This document shows positions 1-5,009 of a stretch of DNA of 5,009 nucleotides, piece after piece (the first letter of the stretch is position 1; the number at the start of each line of letters is the position of its first letter). The notes beneath the pieces are model-generated. The model worked only from the letters and a program-made list of their open reading frames with translations, had not been told where the DNA came from and searched no databases. Source of the DNA: an uncultured Kineosporia sp. (GTDB lineage: Bacteria; Actinomycetota; Actinomycetes; Actinomycetales; Kineosporiaceae). The position numbers and the translations under genes are program-made. Where the stretch lies: positions 1-5,009 of the forward strand of contig CALMAR010000101.1 of NCBI GenBank assembly GCA_937859855.1, given 5' to 3'.

Positions 1-407
1 CCGAAGCGCCGGGGCGGGCGGGCGATGCAGGGCAGCGCCGCCAGCGCGACCACCTGCAACGCGCCGGTCGCACCGATGGTGTGCAGCACCTGCCCGGCAC
101 TGCCGTCCACCGAGCCGGACGCCACCGCTGTGGCCACGACCACGGCCAGCGGGACCAGAGCCAGCAGGTTCAGGGCCCGGGCCATCGCGATGAACCGGCC
201 CTGATCCATCAGGACGCCACCGGCCACGGCGAATACGGGCCAGCCCAGGAGCAGGATCCCGCTGGGCGGTTGCTGGGGCAGACGCAGCACGAGCGCCGTA
301 GCTCCCGCGCTGAGCGCGAAGCAGGCGGCGGCGGTCAGCACCGCCGGGGGAATCCCCGGGGCGGCGGAACCGGCCGCTGTCCTGCTGGGCCCGGCGATAC
401 TGCTCAC
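1..407 (-). CDS. Multi-pass membrane protein, N-terminal part only
   Basis: This frame is open on the minus strand from a GTG at 407 to the window edge and gives 135 residues. It begins VSSIAGPSRTAAGSAAPG, a polar lead of about 20 residues. Four hydrophobic stretches follow, at about residues 21-41, 50-67, 78-97 and 114-129, and then a basic PPRR segment just before the edge. That pattern indicates four membrane helices with a cytoplasmic continuation. The hydrophobic composition and strong third-position G/C make this frame the real one rather than the Arg/Gly/Gln-rich plus-strand frame at 81-491. The start is uncertain: the GTG has only a weak GATGGG upstream, and the same frame could start at the GTG of residue 23. 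A four-helix N-terminus followed by a basic junction occurs in many actinobacterial sensor histidine kinases and other membrane proteins, but no diagnostic domain lies inside the window, so no function is assigned. It is divergent from the gene at 625. Confidence 0.7.
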   Translation of the reverse strand, partial: MSSIAGPSRTAAGSAAPGIPPAVLTAAACFALSAGATALVLRLPQQPPSGILLLGWPVFAVAGGVLMDQGRFIAMARALNLLALVPLAVVVATAVASGSVDGSAGQVLHTIGATGALQVVALAALPCIARPPRRF

Positions 408-454
408 CCCATCAGCATGGCCCGGGCGCAGGGGTCAGAACAGGGATCATCGCC

Positions 455-562
455 GGGACGGGACGCCACCGGGACGATCGCGGGACACTGAGGGACATCG
501 CCCGGTCATTTCCCGGGACGGGGCAGGATCCGGCGGGACGCCGCCGGTCTGGCCCGCGGGAC
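455..562 (+). repeat. Array of eight phased GGGAC direct repeats in divergent intergenic region
   Basis: The 217-bp gap between the divergent genes (408-624) contains eight copies of GGGAC, all on the plus strand, starting at 455, 460, 471, 482, 492, 515, 535 and 558. After the first, the steps are 11, 11, 10, 23, 20 and 23 bp, close to one or two helical turns, so most copies face the same side of the DNA. Roughly seven other plus-strand copies are scattered in the rest of the 5-kb window. The spacing changes reading frame from copy to copy, so this is not a protein repeat. A longer match, GGGACGCC(A/G)CCGG, occurs at 460-472 and 535-547. The layout would suit a regulator that binds tandem direct repeats cooperatively and controls one or both flanking genes. 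That role is inference; the repeats themselves are directly visible. Confidence 0.6.
530..547. repeat. Perfect 7-bp inverted repeat (hairpin) inside the GGGAC array
   Basis: CCGGCGG at 530-536 and CCGCCGG at 541-547 are exact inverse complements separated by the four bases GACG. No T-run follows on either strand, so it does not look like an intrinsic terminator. It contains the seventh GGGAC copy (535-539) and lies about 80 bp before the ATG at 625. It could be an operator dyad or, if transcription starts upstream, a stable leader hairpin. Confidence 0.4.
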
Positions 563-614
563 GGCGTGCTCGTCACGGTGAGCAGGAGGCCAGATCGGCT
601 GGCCGCGTGCGATT

Positions 615-618
615 GGAG
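615..618 (+). promoter_or_regulatory. Ribosome binding site deciding the start at 625
   Basis: GGAG stands 6 nt before the ATG at 625. This favours that ATG over the in-frame GTG at 607, which has no comparable motif at the right distance and would add only six residues (VRLEFI). Confidence 0.65.
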
Positions 619-624
619 TTCATC

Positions 625-1107
625 ATGTCCCTCACCACCAGCACCCCGGCCCGCACTGTCACCCTGCCCCGGGCGCCCATCCTGCTCGGCACCGAGTACG
701 TCGTGTGTGTTGGCATCCCACTCCTCATCTTCCTGGGTGAGATCCTCTTCACTGACCATGATCCCTACGCCAGCGACGGCCCAGTCGACTCGATCGTGGC
801 GATCGGCCTGGCCGGGACCCTGGCGCTCGCGCTCGGACTCGGTATTGCCGCGGCCACCCGCTCCGCGCAGCGCGCGATGGCCGGATCGATCGTGCTCGCG
901 GTGTTGTCCGTGGTCACCCTGTGCTTCTTCTGGTCCGGTGCGCCAGGAGTTCTTGGTGCCTGCGCCGCCTGGCGGGCCGGGCTGACCCGCGGTGGCGCGC
1001 CAGTGAGCGGCCCGGCCCGGGTGGCCGGTCTGATCGGTGCCTTCATCGCTGGCCTCAACATCGTGCTGACCATCGGCGGCCTCGCCTTGGCCGCCCTCGG
1101 CCACTGA
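625..1107 (+). CDS. Small four-helix membrane protein of unknown function
   Basis: The product is 160 residues starting MSLTTSTPAR. A polar N-terminus of about 20 residues precedes four hydrophobic segments: about 22-43 (ending GEILFTDHD), 55-77, 85-115 (with an FFWSG motif near 101-105) and 132-157. The loop between helices 1 and 2 is acidic (DHDPYASDGPVD). The loop between 3 and 4 holds an Arg/Gly-rich stretch (WRAGLTRGG) and is probably cytoplasmic. The Gly/Ala-rich second half (GVLGACAAWRAG, then VAGLIGAFIAGLN) is reminiscent of small actinobacterial membrane proteins such as DUF4190-type proteins, but I cannot assign a family with confidence. There is no catalytic motif and no cleavable signal peptide. 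The gene is divergent from the membrane protein at 407 and shares with it the intergenic GGGAC array, so the two may be co-regulated. Codon use matches its neighbours. Confidence 0.8.
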   Translation: MSLTTSTPARTVTLPRAPILLGTEYVVCVGIPLLIFLGEILFTDHDPYASDGPVDSIVAIGLAGTLALALGLGIAAATRSAQRAMAGSIVLAVLSVVTLCFFWSGAPGVLGACAAWRAGLTRGGAPVSGPARVAGLIGAFIAGLNIVLTIGGLALAALGH

Positions 1108-1133
1108 GCCTCTCGTCCCTGGTGATCATGCAA

Positions 1134-1148
1134 GGGGAGGCCGTCCCC
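1134..1148. repeat. Short inverted repeat between the membrane protein gene and guaB3
   Basis: GGGGA (1134-1138) and TCCCC (1144-1148) are exact complements around a five-base GGCCG loop, 27 nt after the TGA at 1107 and just before the guaB3 -10 element. No T-run follows, so an intrinsic terminator is only weakly supported. It sits where a -35 element or a regulator site would be. Confidence 0.25.
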
Positions 1149-1161
1149 GGCTGGGTCTCGG

Positions 1162-1167
1162 TAGGCT
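1162..1167 (+). promoter_or_regulatory. Putative -10 element of a leaderless guaB3 promoter
   Basis: TAGGCT fits the actinobacterial -10 pattern TANNNT. Its last base is 7 nt before the guaB3 GTG at 1175, the distance expected from a -10 to a transcription start. No Shine-Dalgarno motif stands at the normal spacing (the bases before GTG are GATTCGC). Both facts suggest that transcription and translation begin at the same G. No convincing -35 hexamer is seen 16-18 nt upstream. Confidence 0.5.
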
Positions 1168-1174
1168 GATTCGC

Positions 1175-2296
1175 GTGACTGAGATCGAGATCGGCCGGGG
1201 CAAGCGCGGCCGCCGGGCCTACACCTTCGACGATGTGGCCATTGTGCCCAGTCGCCGCACCCGTGATCCCGAAGAGGTGTCCACCGACTGGCAAATCGAC
1301 GCTTACCGGTTCGAGCTGCCGATCATGGCCGCGCCGATGGACTCGGTGATGAGCCCGGCCACCGCGATCGCGCTGGGAAAGCTCGGCGGTCTCGGCGTCC
1401 TCGATCTGGAAGGGCTATGGACCCGGTACGAGGATCCCGAGCCGATCCTGGCCGAGATCGCCGGCCTGGACATGGCCATCTCCACCCGGCGGATGCAGGA
1501 GCTGTACGCCGAGGAGATCAAGCCCGACCTGGTCGCGGCCCGGATCAAGGAGATTCGCGCGGCCGGGGTCACCGTGGCTGGTGCGCTCACTCCGCAGCGC
1601 ACCCAGCAGCTGTGGAAGCACGTGGTGGACGCCGGGGTCGACCTGTTCGTGATCCGCGGCACCACGGTCAGCGCCGAGCACGTCTCCGGCCGGGCCGAGC
1701 CGCTCAATCTGAAGCGCTTCATCTATGAGCTCGATGTCCCAGTGATCGTGGGTGGTTCCGCCACCTACACCGCCGCGCTGCACCTGATGCGCACCGGAGC
1801 GGCCGGGGTGCTGGTCGGCTTCGGCGGCGGCGCCACCCACACCACCCGGGACACCCTCGGTATCCACGCGCCGATGGCCACCGCGGTGGCAGACGTCGCG
1901 GCCGCCCGCCGGGACTACATGGACGAGTCCGGCGGCCGGTACGTGCAGGTGATCGCGGACGGCGGAATGGCCCGCTCCGGTGAAGTGGTCAAGGCGATCG
2001 CCTGCGGGGCGGACGCCGTGATGCTCGGGGCCGCGCTGGCCCGGGCGTCCGAAGCGCCGGGCCGCGGTTATCACTGGGGGCCAGAAGCCCACCACCCGTC
2101 CGTGCCTCGGGGAGCCCGGGTGCAGGTCGGCACCGTCGGCACCCTGGAGGAGATCCTTTACGGGCCGGGCCGGGTGGCCGACGGCACGGCCAACCTGATC
2201 GGAGCGCTTCGCCGCTCGATGGCCACCACCGGCTACTCCGACGTCAAGGAGTTCCAGCGGGTCGAGGTCGTGGTCTCGCCCTACCGGCCCAGCTGA
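1175..2296 (+). CDS. guaB3: GuaB3 family IMP dehydrogenase-related protein
   Basis: This 373-residue (beta/alpha)8-barrel protein belongs to the IMPDH/GMP reductase superfamily and lacks the paired CBS domains of true IMPDH (about 490-500 aa). Visible landmarks are the N-terminal TFDDVAIVPSRRTRDPEEV (17-35), MAAPMDSVMSP (51-61), GVLDLEG (74-80) where IMPDH would lead into its CBS insert, VIVGGSATY (190-198), the active-site-loop equivalent GFGGGATHTTR (215-225), the phosphate-binding VIADGGMARSGEVVKAIACGADAVMLG (259-285) and the C-terminal LIGALRRSMATTGYSDVKEF (341-360). In IMPDH the loop reads G-S-I-C-T-T-R with a catalytic cysteine; here His222 aligns with it, and the only cysteine in the protein is Cys277. 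The IMPDH flap motif (RYF and EGRVPYKG) is also absent. The length and the WGPEAHHPSVPRG segment near 301-313 fit actinobacterial GuaB3, usually found next to guaB. Its exact reaction is unsettled; a role in guanine nucleotide metabolism is likely. The GTG start gives a normal GuaB3 N-terminus. Confidence 0.93.
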   Translation: MTEIEIGRGKRGRRAYTFDDVAIVPSRRTRDPEEVSTDWQIDAYRFELPIMAAPMDSVMSPATAIALGKLGGLGVLDLEGLWTRYEDPEPILAEIAGLDMAISTRRMQELYAEEIKPDLVAARIKEIRAAGVTVAGALTPQRTQQLWKHVVDAGVDLFVIRGTTVSAEHVSGRAEPLNLKRFIYELDVPVIVGGSATYTAALHLMRTGAAGVLVGFGGGATHTTRDTLGIHAPMATAVADVAAARRDYMDESGGRYVQVIADGGMARSGEVVKAIACGADAVMLGAALARASEAPGRGYHWGPEAHHPSVPRGARVQVGTVGTLEEILYGPGRVADGTANLIGALRRSMATTGYSDVKEFQRVEVVVSPYRPS

Positions 2297-2330
2297 ATCA
2301 ACCCGAATGCGTTTCGGCGGCCTCAGCCAT

Positions 2331-2336
2331 TAGCGT
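2331..2336 (+). promoter_or_regulatory. Putative -10 element for the aminotransferase gene
   Basis: TAGCGT fits TANNNT and lies in the 63-bp gap after guaB3. A start about 7 nt downstream (near 2344) would give a leader of about 16 nt carrying the ribosome binding site at 2348-2356. The -35 region (around 2308-2315, TGCGTTTC) is poor. Read-through from guaB3 is also possible, since no terminator is visible in the gap. Confidence 0.35.
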
Positions 2337-2347
2337 GGGCCGGGTCG

Positions 2348-2356
2348 AAAGAGGAG
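2348..2356 (+). promoter_or_regulatory. Ribosome binding site of the aminotransferase gene
   Basis: AAAGAGGAG is a strong Shine-Dalgarno sequence. Its GAGG core ends 5 nt before the GTG at 2360 and its GGAG ends 3 nt before it. This supports GTG2360 as start; the GTG at 2356-2358 overlaps the motif and is in another frame. Confidence 0.65.
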
Positions 2357-2359
2357 TGA

Positions 2360-3655
2360 GTGATCACCAACCACCCGAGTCCCGATGGGCTCAGCCAGCA
2401 GTCCCCGTCCGAGCTTCTGACCGCCGCGCAGCACGACTACGATGCGCTGGTCGCGCAGCGCCTGAAGCTGGATCTCACCCGGGGCAAGCCGTCGCCCGAG
2501 CAGCTTGATCTGTCCGAGGAACTGCTCCGGCTGCCCGCTGGCCAGCACCATGCCGCTGATGGAAGCGACGCCCGCAACTACGGCAACCTGCAGGGGCTTC
2601 CGGAATTGCGCTCCATTTTCAGTGCGCCACTTCAGGTTCCGGCCGCCAATCTGATGGCGCTGGGCAACTCCAGTCTGGAGCTGATGCACGACTGCCTGGT
2701 CCATGCCCTGCTGAGCACCATGCCCGGCGCCATCCGGCCGTGGACGGCCGAGGACCGGATCGCGTTCATCTGCCCGGTGCCGGGCTACGACCGGCATTTC
2801 GCCCTGTGTGAGCGGTTCGGTATCGAGATGATCGCCGTGCCGATGAAGGACGACGGCCCGGACATGGACACGGTCGAGCAGCTGGTCGCGGATGATGCTG
2901 CGATCAAGGGCATCTGGTGCGTTCCCAAGTACAGCAACCCGGACGGCGCGGTCTACAGCGAGCAGGTCGCCCACCGGCTGGCCACCATGAGCACGGCGGC
3001 ACCGGACTTCCGGATCTTCTGGGACAACGCCTACGCCGTCCACCACCTCACCGATCAGCACGCCGAGATCACCGATTTGCTGGCTGTCTGTACCGAAGCC
3101 GGAAACCCCGACCGAGCCTTCGTTTTCGGTTCGACCTCGAAGATCACCTTCGCCGGAGCGGGGGTGGCCTTCTTCGGCGCGTCCACCGCCAACGTCCAGT
3201 GGCTCACCCTGAACAACTCGAAACGCTCGATCGGCCCGGACAAGATAAACCAGTTGCGGCACGTCATGTTTCTGCAGGACGCCGGTGGGCTGGTCAAGCA
3301 CATGGCCCGCCACCGGGAGTTGCTGGCGCCGAAATTCGATGCCGTGCAACGTATTCTGAACGAGCAACTGGGAGGCACCGGACTGGCTCAGTGGTCCCAG
3401 CCCAAGGGCGGCTACTTCGTCAGCCTGGACGTGCCCAGCGGCTGCGCCACCGAGGTGGTCCAGCGGGCCAAGGAGGCCGGCATCGAGCTGACCCCAGCCG
3501 GCTCCACCTACCCCTATGGCCAGGACCCGCAGGACCAGAACATCCGGATCGCCCCGACCTTCCCCAGCCAGGCCGATCTGGAGAAGGCTCTGCTCGGGCT
3601 GACCGCCTGCATCCGGCTGGTGGCCTACCAGAAGCAGGCCGCGAAGCTGGGTTAG
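2360..3655 (+). CDS. PLP-dependent aminotransferase, MocR-like/AspT type (probable aspartate aminotransferase)
   Basis: The product is 431 residues, a fold-type I PLP enzyme that probably acts as a cytoplasmic homodimer. The N-terminal arm has LDLTRGKPSPEQLDLS (37-52), typical of this subgroup. NYGNLQGLPELRSIF (73-87) is the usual substrate-side segment, and GNSSLELMHDCL (102-113) is the phosphate-binding turn. VPGYDRHF (140-147) stacks on the cofactor ring. KYSNPDGAVYS (190-200) supplies the conserved Asn, and FWDNAYAVHHL (220-230) the Asp222 and Tyr225 that contact PLP. STSKITFAGAGVAFF (258-272) carries the Schiff-base Lys261, and NIRIAPTFPS (394-403) the substrate carboxylate-binding Arg396. 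Length and motif set match the family once labelled MocR-like aminotransferase (Pfam PF12897), which includes a Corynebacterium glutamicum aspartate aminotransferase. No DNA-binding domain is present, so it is not a MocR regulator. Transamination between aspartate and 2-oxoglutarate is therefore the best guess; substrate choice cannot be read from sequence. All key residues are intact. The stop is 3 bp from that of the convergent neighbour. Confidence 0.92.
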   Translation: MITNHPSPDGLSQQSPSELLTAAQHDYDALVAQRLKLDLTRGKPSPEQLDLSEELLRLPAGQHHAADGSDARNYGNLQGLPELRSIFSAPLQVPAANLMALGNSSLELMHDCLVHALLSTMPGAIRPWTAEDRIAFICPVPGYDRHFALCERFGIEMIAVPMKDDGPDMDTVEQLVADDAAIKGIWCVPKYSNPDGAVYSEQVAHRLATMSTAAPDFRIFWDNAYAVHHLTDQHAEITDLLAVCTEAGNPDRAFVFGSTSKITFAGAGVAFFGASTANVQWLTLNNSKRSIGPDKINQLRHVMFLQDAGGLVKHMARHRELLAPKFDAVQRILNEQLGGTGLAQWSQPKGGYFVSLDVPSGCATEVVQRAKEAGIELTPAGSTYPYGQDPQDQNIRIAPTFPSQADLEKALLGLTACIRLVAYQKQAAKLG

Positions 3656-3658
3656 CGC

Positions 3659-4150
3659 TCAGGCCGCTGCCGTTCCGGCCTGGGCCAGCAGTGAGCGCGA
3701 CAGATCCAGCAGGAGCAGGACGTCGTCCCGGCTGCGGCCGGGCTGATCGTTCCAGCGGGTCAGCTCCCGGACCCGGCCCGTCCGCACCACCGGTGAGCAG
3801 ACCCGCTCGATCGGGGTGGGTGCGCCCTGGCCGGTCAGTACCTGCAGCCCATTCCACAGCGCGTCGATGGCCGGGGCACTGTCCTCGGAACGATCGCTGT
3901 ACCACCAGCCGGCCTGCAGCACGGCCCCGACCAGGCAACTGCTCACCACCTGGGTGCGGTCGAGCCGGGTGAAGCCGAACTGCTGGCCGGTCACCGCCCG
4001 GTGACCGCCGGCGGCGTCCTGAGTGACGTGCCAGCCGTGCTGCGACCAGCCGCGCTGGAGTTCCGTGCGGGCGGCGTCCAGCACGATGACGGCGTGCTCG
4101 GCCCGGGACAGCTCAGCTTGTCCGGTCAGGCCGGCTGATCCTTGACTCAT
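3659..4150 (-). CDS. DUF6197-like protein of unknown function
   Basis: This is a 163-residue soluble protein starting MSQGSAGLTGQAEL. ATG4150 is preferred because GAAGGGGG lies just before it; the in-frame ATG at 4201 would add 17 residues and has no ribosome binding site. From memory the pattern resembles the small actinobacterial family DUF6197: an N-terminal helix VIVLDAARTELQRGWSQHGW (21-40), a central SCLVGAVLQAGWW (71-83), a helix APAIDALWNGLQVL (92-105), and near the C-terminus the hallmark RWNDQPGRSRDDVLLLLDLS (132-151) with W-N-D-x-P-G-R. The family has no known biochemical role. There is no signal peptide or membrane helix, and no obvious catalytic triad or metal cluster. It lies 52 nt downstream of the VOC gene on the same strand and may be co-transcribed. 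No terminator is visible at its 3' end, which nearly touches the aminotransferase stop. Confidence 0.8.
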   Translation of the reverse strand: MSQGSAGLTGQAELSRAEHAVIVLDAARTELQRGWSQHGWHVTQDAAGGHRAVTGQQFGFTRLDRTQVVSSCLVGAVLQAGWWYSDRSEDSAPAIDALWNGLQVLTGQGAPTPIERVCSPVVRTGRVRELTRWNDQPGRSRDDVLLLLDLSRSLLAQAGTAAA

Positions 4151-4154
4151 GGCG

Positions 4155-4162
4155 CCCCCTTC
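4155..4162 (-). promoter_or_regulatory. Ribosome binding site deciding the start at 4150
   Basis: On the minus strand GAAGGGGG ends 4 nt (CGCC) before ATG4150. It is a purine-rich match to the anti-Shine-Dalgarno sequence, and no such motif precedes the alternative ATG at 4201. The shorter protein is therefore more likely. Confidence 0.5.
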
Positions 4163-4202
4163 GGGTGTTTCCCGTCCATGGTGCCTCAGTTGCGGCGGCA
4201 TG

Positions 4203-4976
4203 TCAGGGCCGCAGGCCGGTGGCCGGATCGCGGGCGGTCAGGCAGTACACCCGGCCCGCCGGGTCGCGCAGGCTGATCCAGCCCGGAAACTCACCGGCCC
4301 GGGTGGCGCCGGCCCGAATGTGCCGCTCGGCCAGGTTCTTTCGATCCTGGGTGGCGAAGTCGAGGTGCCCGGTCACCGGCTCATCGGGCCCCGCGGCGTC
4401 CCGGCGCTGCACCAGGATCCGGATCGGGATGTCCGCTGGCCTGCGCAGGGAGGCGAACTCCGACGCCGGATCGCTGGTCAGCGGCCAGCCGGTGAGCGTC
4501 TGCCAGAACGCGCATTCGGCGCCGAACCGGGAGGGCGGGACGTCCAGGCAGATCTGGTCGGCTCGATTGAGGCCACCGGCGTCCAGCCGGCCCGGCGGCG
4601 GCACGGACACCTCCGGCGACCGGCTCGCAGACAACGAGAACTCATAACCGCCAGGACTTTCCAGCCGGACGGCGTCATCGTCGTGACCGGCCGGGGTCGC
4701 GCCGAGGCTGATCGCCTGCTCGGTGGCCCGCTCCAGCGAATCCCCGGGCCCGATCTCCACACCCAGCCGGCACCGCCCATCCGGGCCCTGACCTGGAGCC
4801 GGAGCGCCGTCCAGCCGTTCCAGAGCCAGGTATGGCGCACCCTGTTCAGGCTGCAGCAGGCCCGGCCCGGTCCGGGTGCTGGCGGTCACCTCGGCCCAGA
4901 ATGCGGACGTCCGCTCGGTCAGCCACTCCGGTCCCGGAACGATCAGCCGGACGGTCAGCCAGTGAATACGAAGCAT
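4203..4976 (-). CDS. VOC superfamily protein with two glyoxalase-like modules
   Basis: The product is 257 residues made of two VOC (glyoxalase/bleomycin-resistance/dioxygenase fold) modules joined by a Pro-rich linker (about 121-133). Module 1 spans about 5-117: WLTVRLIVPG, FWAEVTAS (26-33), LGVEIGPGDSLERATEQAISLGATP (71-95) and ESPGGYEFSLS (106-116). Module 2 spans about 138-248: RADQICLDVPPSRF, FWQTLTGWPL (157-166), GHLDFATQDRKNLAERHIRAGAT (203-225) and LRDPAGRVYCLTA (236-248). The second module resembles the Glyoxalase_6 type (PF18029). Of the usual metal-ligand positions I see His204 in module 2 and Glu112 in module 1. The Glu expected in the final strand of module 2 is Val243, and module 1 has Arg70 where a His is usual. 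A metal-dependent enzyme is thus doubtful; ligand binding or an unknown reaction is as likely. ATG4976 is forced by an in-frame TGA 15 nt upstream. No clear ribosome binding site is present; CAGTCT (4988-4983), 6 nt before the ATG, is a weak -10-like match that could mean a leaderless start. Confidence 0.88.
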   Translation of the reverse strand: MLRIHWLTVRLIVPGPEWLTERTSAFWAEVTASTRTGPGLLQPEQGAPYLALERLDGAPAPGQGPDGRCRLGVEIGPGDSLERATEQAISLGATPAGHDDDAVRLESPGGYEFSLSASRSPEVSVPPPGRLDAGGLNRADQICLDVPPSRFGAECAFWQTLTGWPLTSDPASEFASLRRPADIPIRILVQRRDAAGPDEPVTGHLDFATQDRKNLAERHIRAGATRAGEFPGWISLRDPAGRVYCLTARDPATGLRP

Positions 4977-5009
4977 CCGATCAGACTGTCAGCATCCCCG
5001 GTTCAGCGA

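Noticed and set aside
81..491. 136-codon plus-strand frame rich in Gln/Arg/Gly/His
   Set aside because: It overlaps the hydrophobic minus-strand frame at 1-407 and has low-complexity shadow composition. The minus frame encodes four coherent helices.
503..513. CGGTCATTTCC as a Streptomyces-type PhoP box
   Set aside because: It partly matches the GTTCA-type 11-nt unit, but the adjacent units do not, so only the general 11-bp repeat architecture is comparable.
455..562. GGGAC array as a CRISPR, origin iteron set or coding tandem repeat
   Set aside because: The units are too short and spacers too small for CRISPR. No AT-rich unwinding region or replication gene is nearby for an origin, and the spacing breaks frame so it is not a protein repeat.
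412..1104. 230-codon open frame on the minus strand
   Set aside because: It is antisense to the membrane protein at 625-1107 and rich in Gly/Arg/Asp/Gln with no domain pattern. The plus-strand frame has a ribosome binding site and clear membrane helices.
2330..3367. 345-codon open frame on the minus strand
   Set aside because: It lies opposite the aminotransferase, whose full motif set is intact. Long antisense frames are expected in high-GC DNA.
3659..4201. Longer version of the DUF6197-like gene starting at ATG 4201
   Set aside because: There is no ribosome binding site before 4201, although its TGACATG junction with the VOC stop could allow coupling. The extra 17 residues look like untranslated leader, and a good purine-rich site precedes ATG 4150.
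1..5009. Transfer RNA genes, ribosomal RNA, insertion sequences, prophage or defence genes
   Set aside because: No cloverleaf-like segment, transposase, integrase, terminal repeat or defence-type domain was recognised, and base composition is even along the window.

Overview
The window is very GC-rich, its genes show strong G/C preference at third codon positions, and half of them start with GTG. It also carries a GuaB3-type IMP dehydrogenase-related protein and an aminotransferase of the MocR-like/AspT type. Together these point to a high-GC Gram-positive bacterium (Actinomycetota). The genus cannot be fixed by reading alone.

Layout: positions 1-407 (minus strand) hold the N-terminal part of a multi-pass membrane protein that runs off the left edge. 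Positions 408-624 are a 217-bp divergent intergenic region with an unusual run of eight GGGAC pentamers, mostly about one or two DNA turns apart. On the plus strand follow a 160-aa four-helix membrane protein of unknown function (625-1107), guaB3 (1175-2296) and a PLP-dependent aminotransferase (2360-3655). The last two each have a plausible actinobacterial -10 element (TANNNT). The guaB3 element lies 7 nt before the GTG, which suggests a leaderless mRNA. The aminotransferase has a Shine-Dalgarno leader instead. On the minus strand and convergent to these, a two-module VOC/glyoxalase-like protein (4976-4203) is followed by a 163-aa protein resembling DUF6197 (4150-3659). Only 3 bp separate the stop codons of the aminotransferase and the DUF6197-like gene.

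Most of the window is ordinary core or hypothetical gene content. A functional link between guaB3 and the aminotransferase (guanine nucleotide metabolism and aspartate supply) is possible, but each seems to have its own promoter. No RNA genes, mobile elements, CRISPR arrays or att sites were seen. The least explained structure is the GGGAC array with an adjoining 7-bp perfect hairpin at 455-562; it looks like a regulatory region rather than coding sequence.
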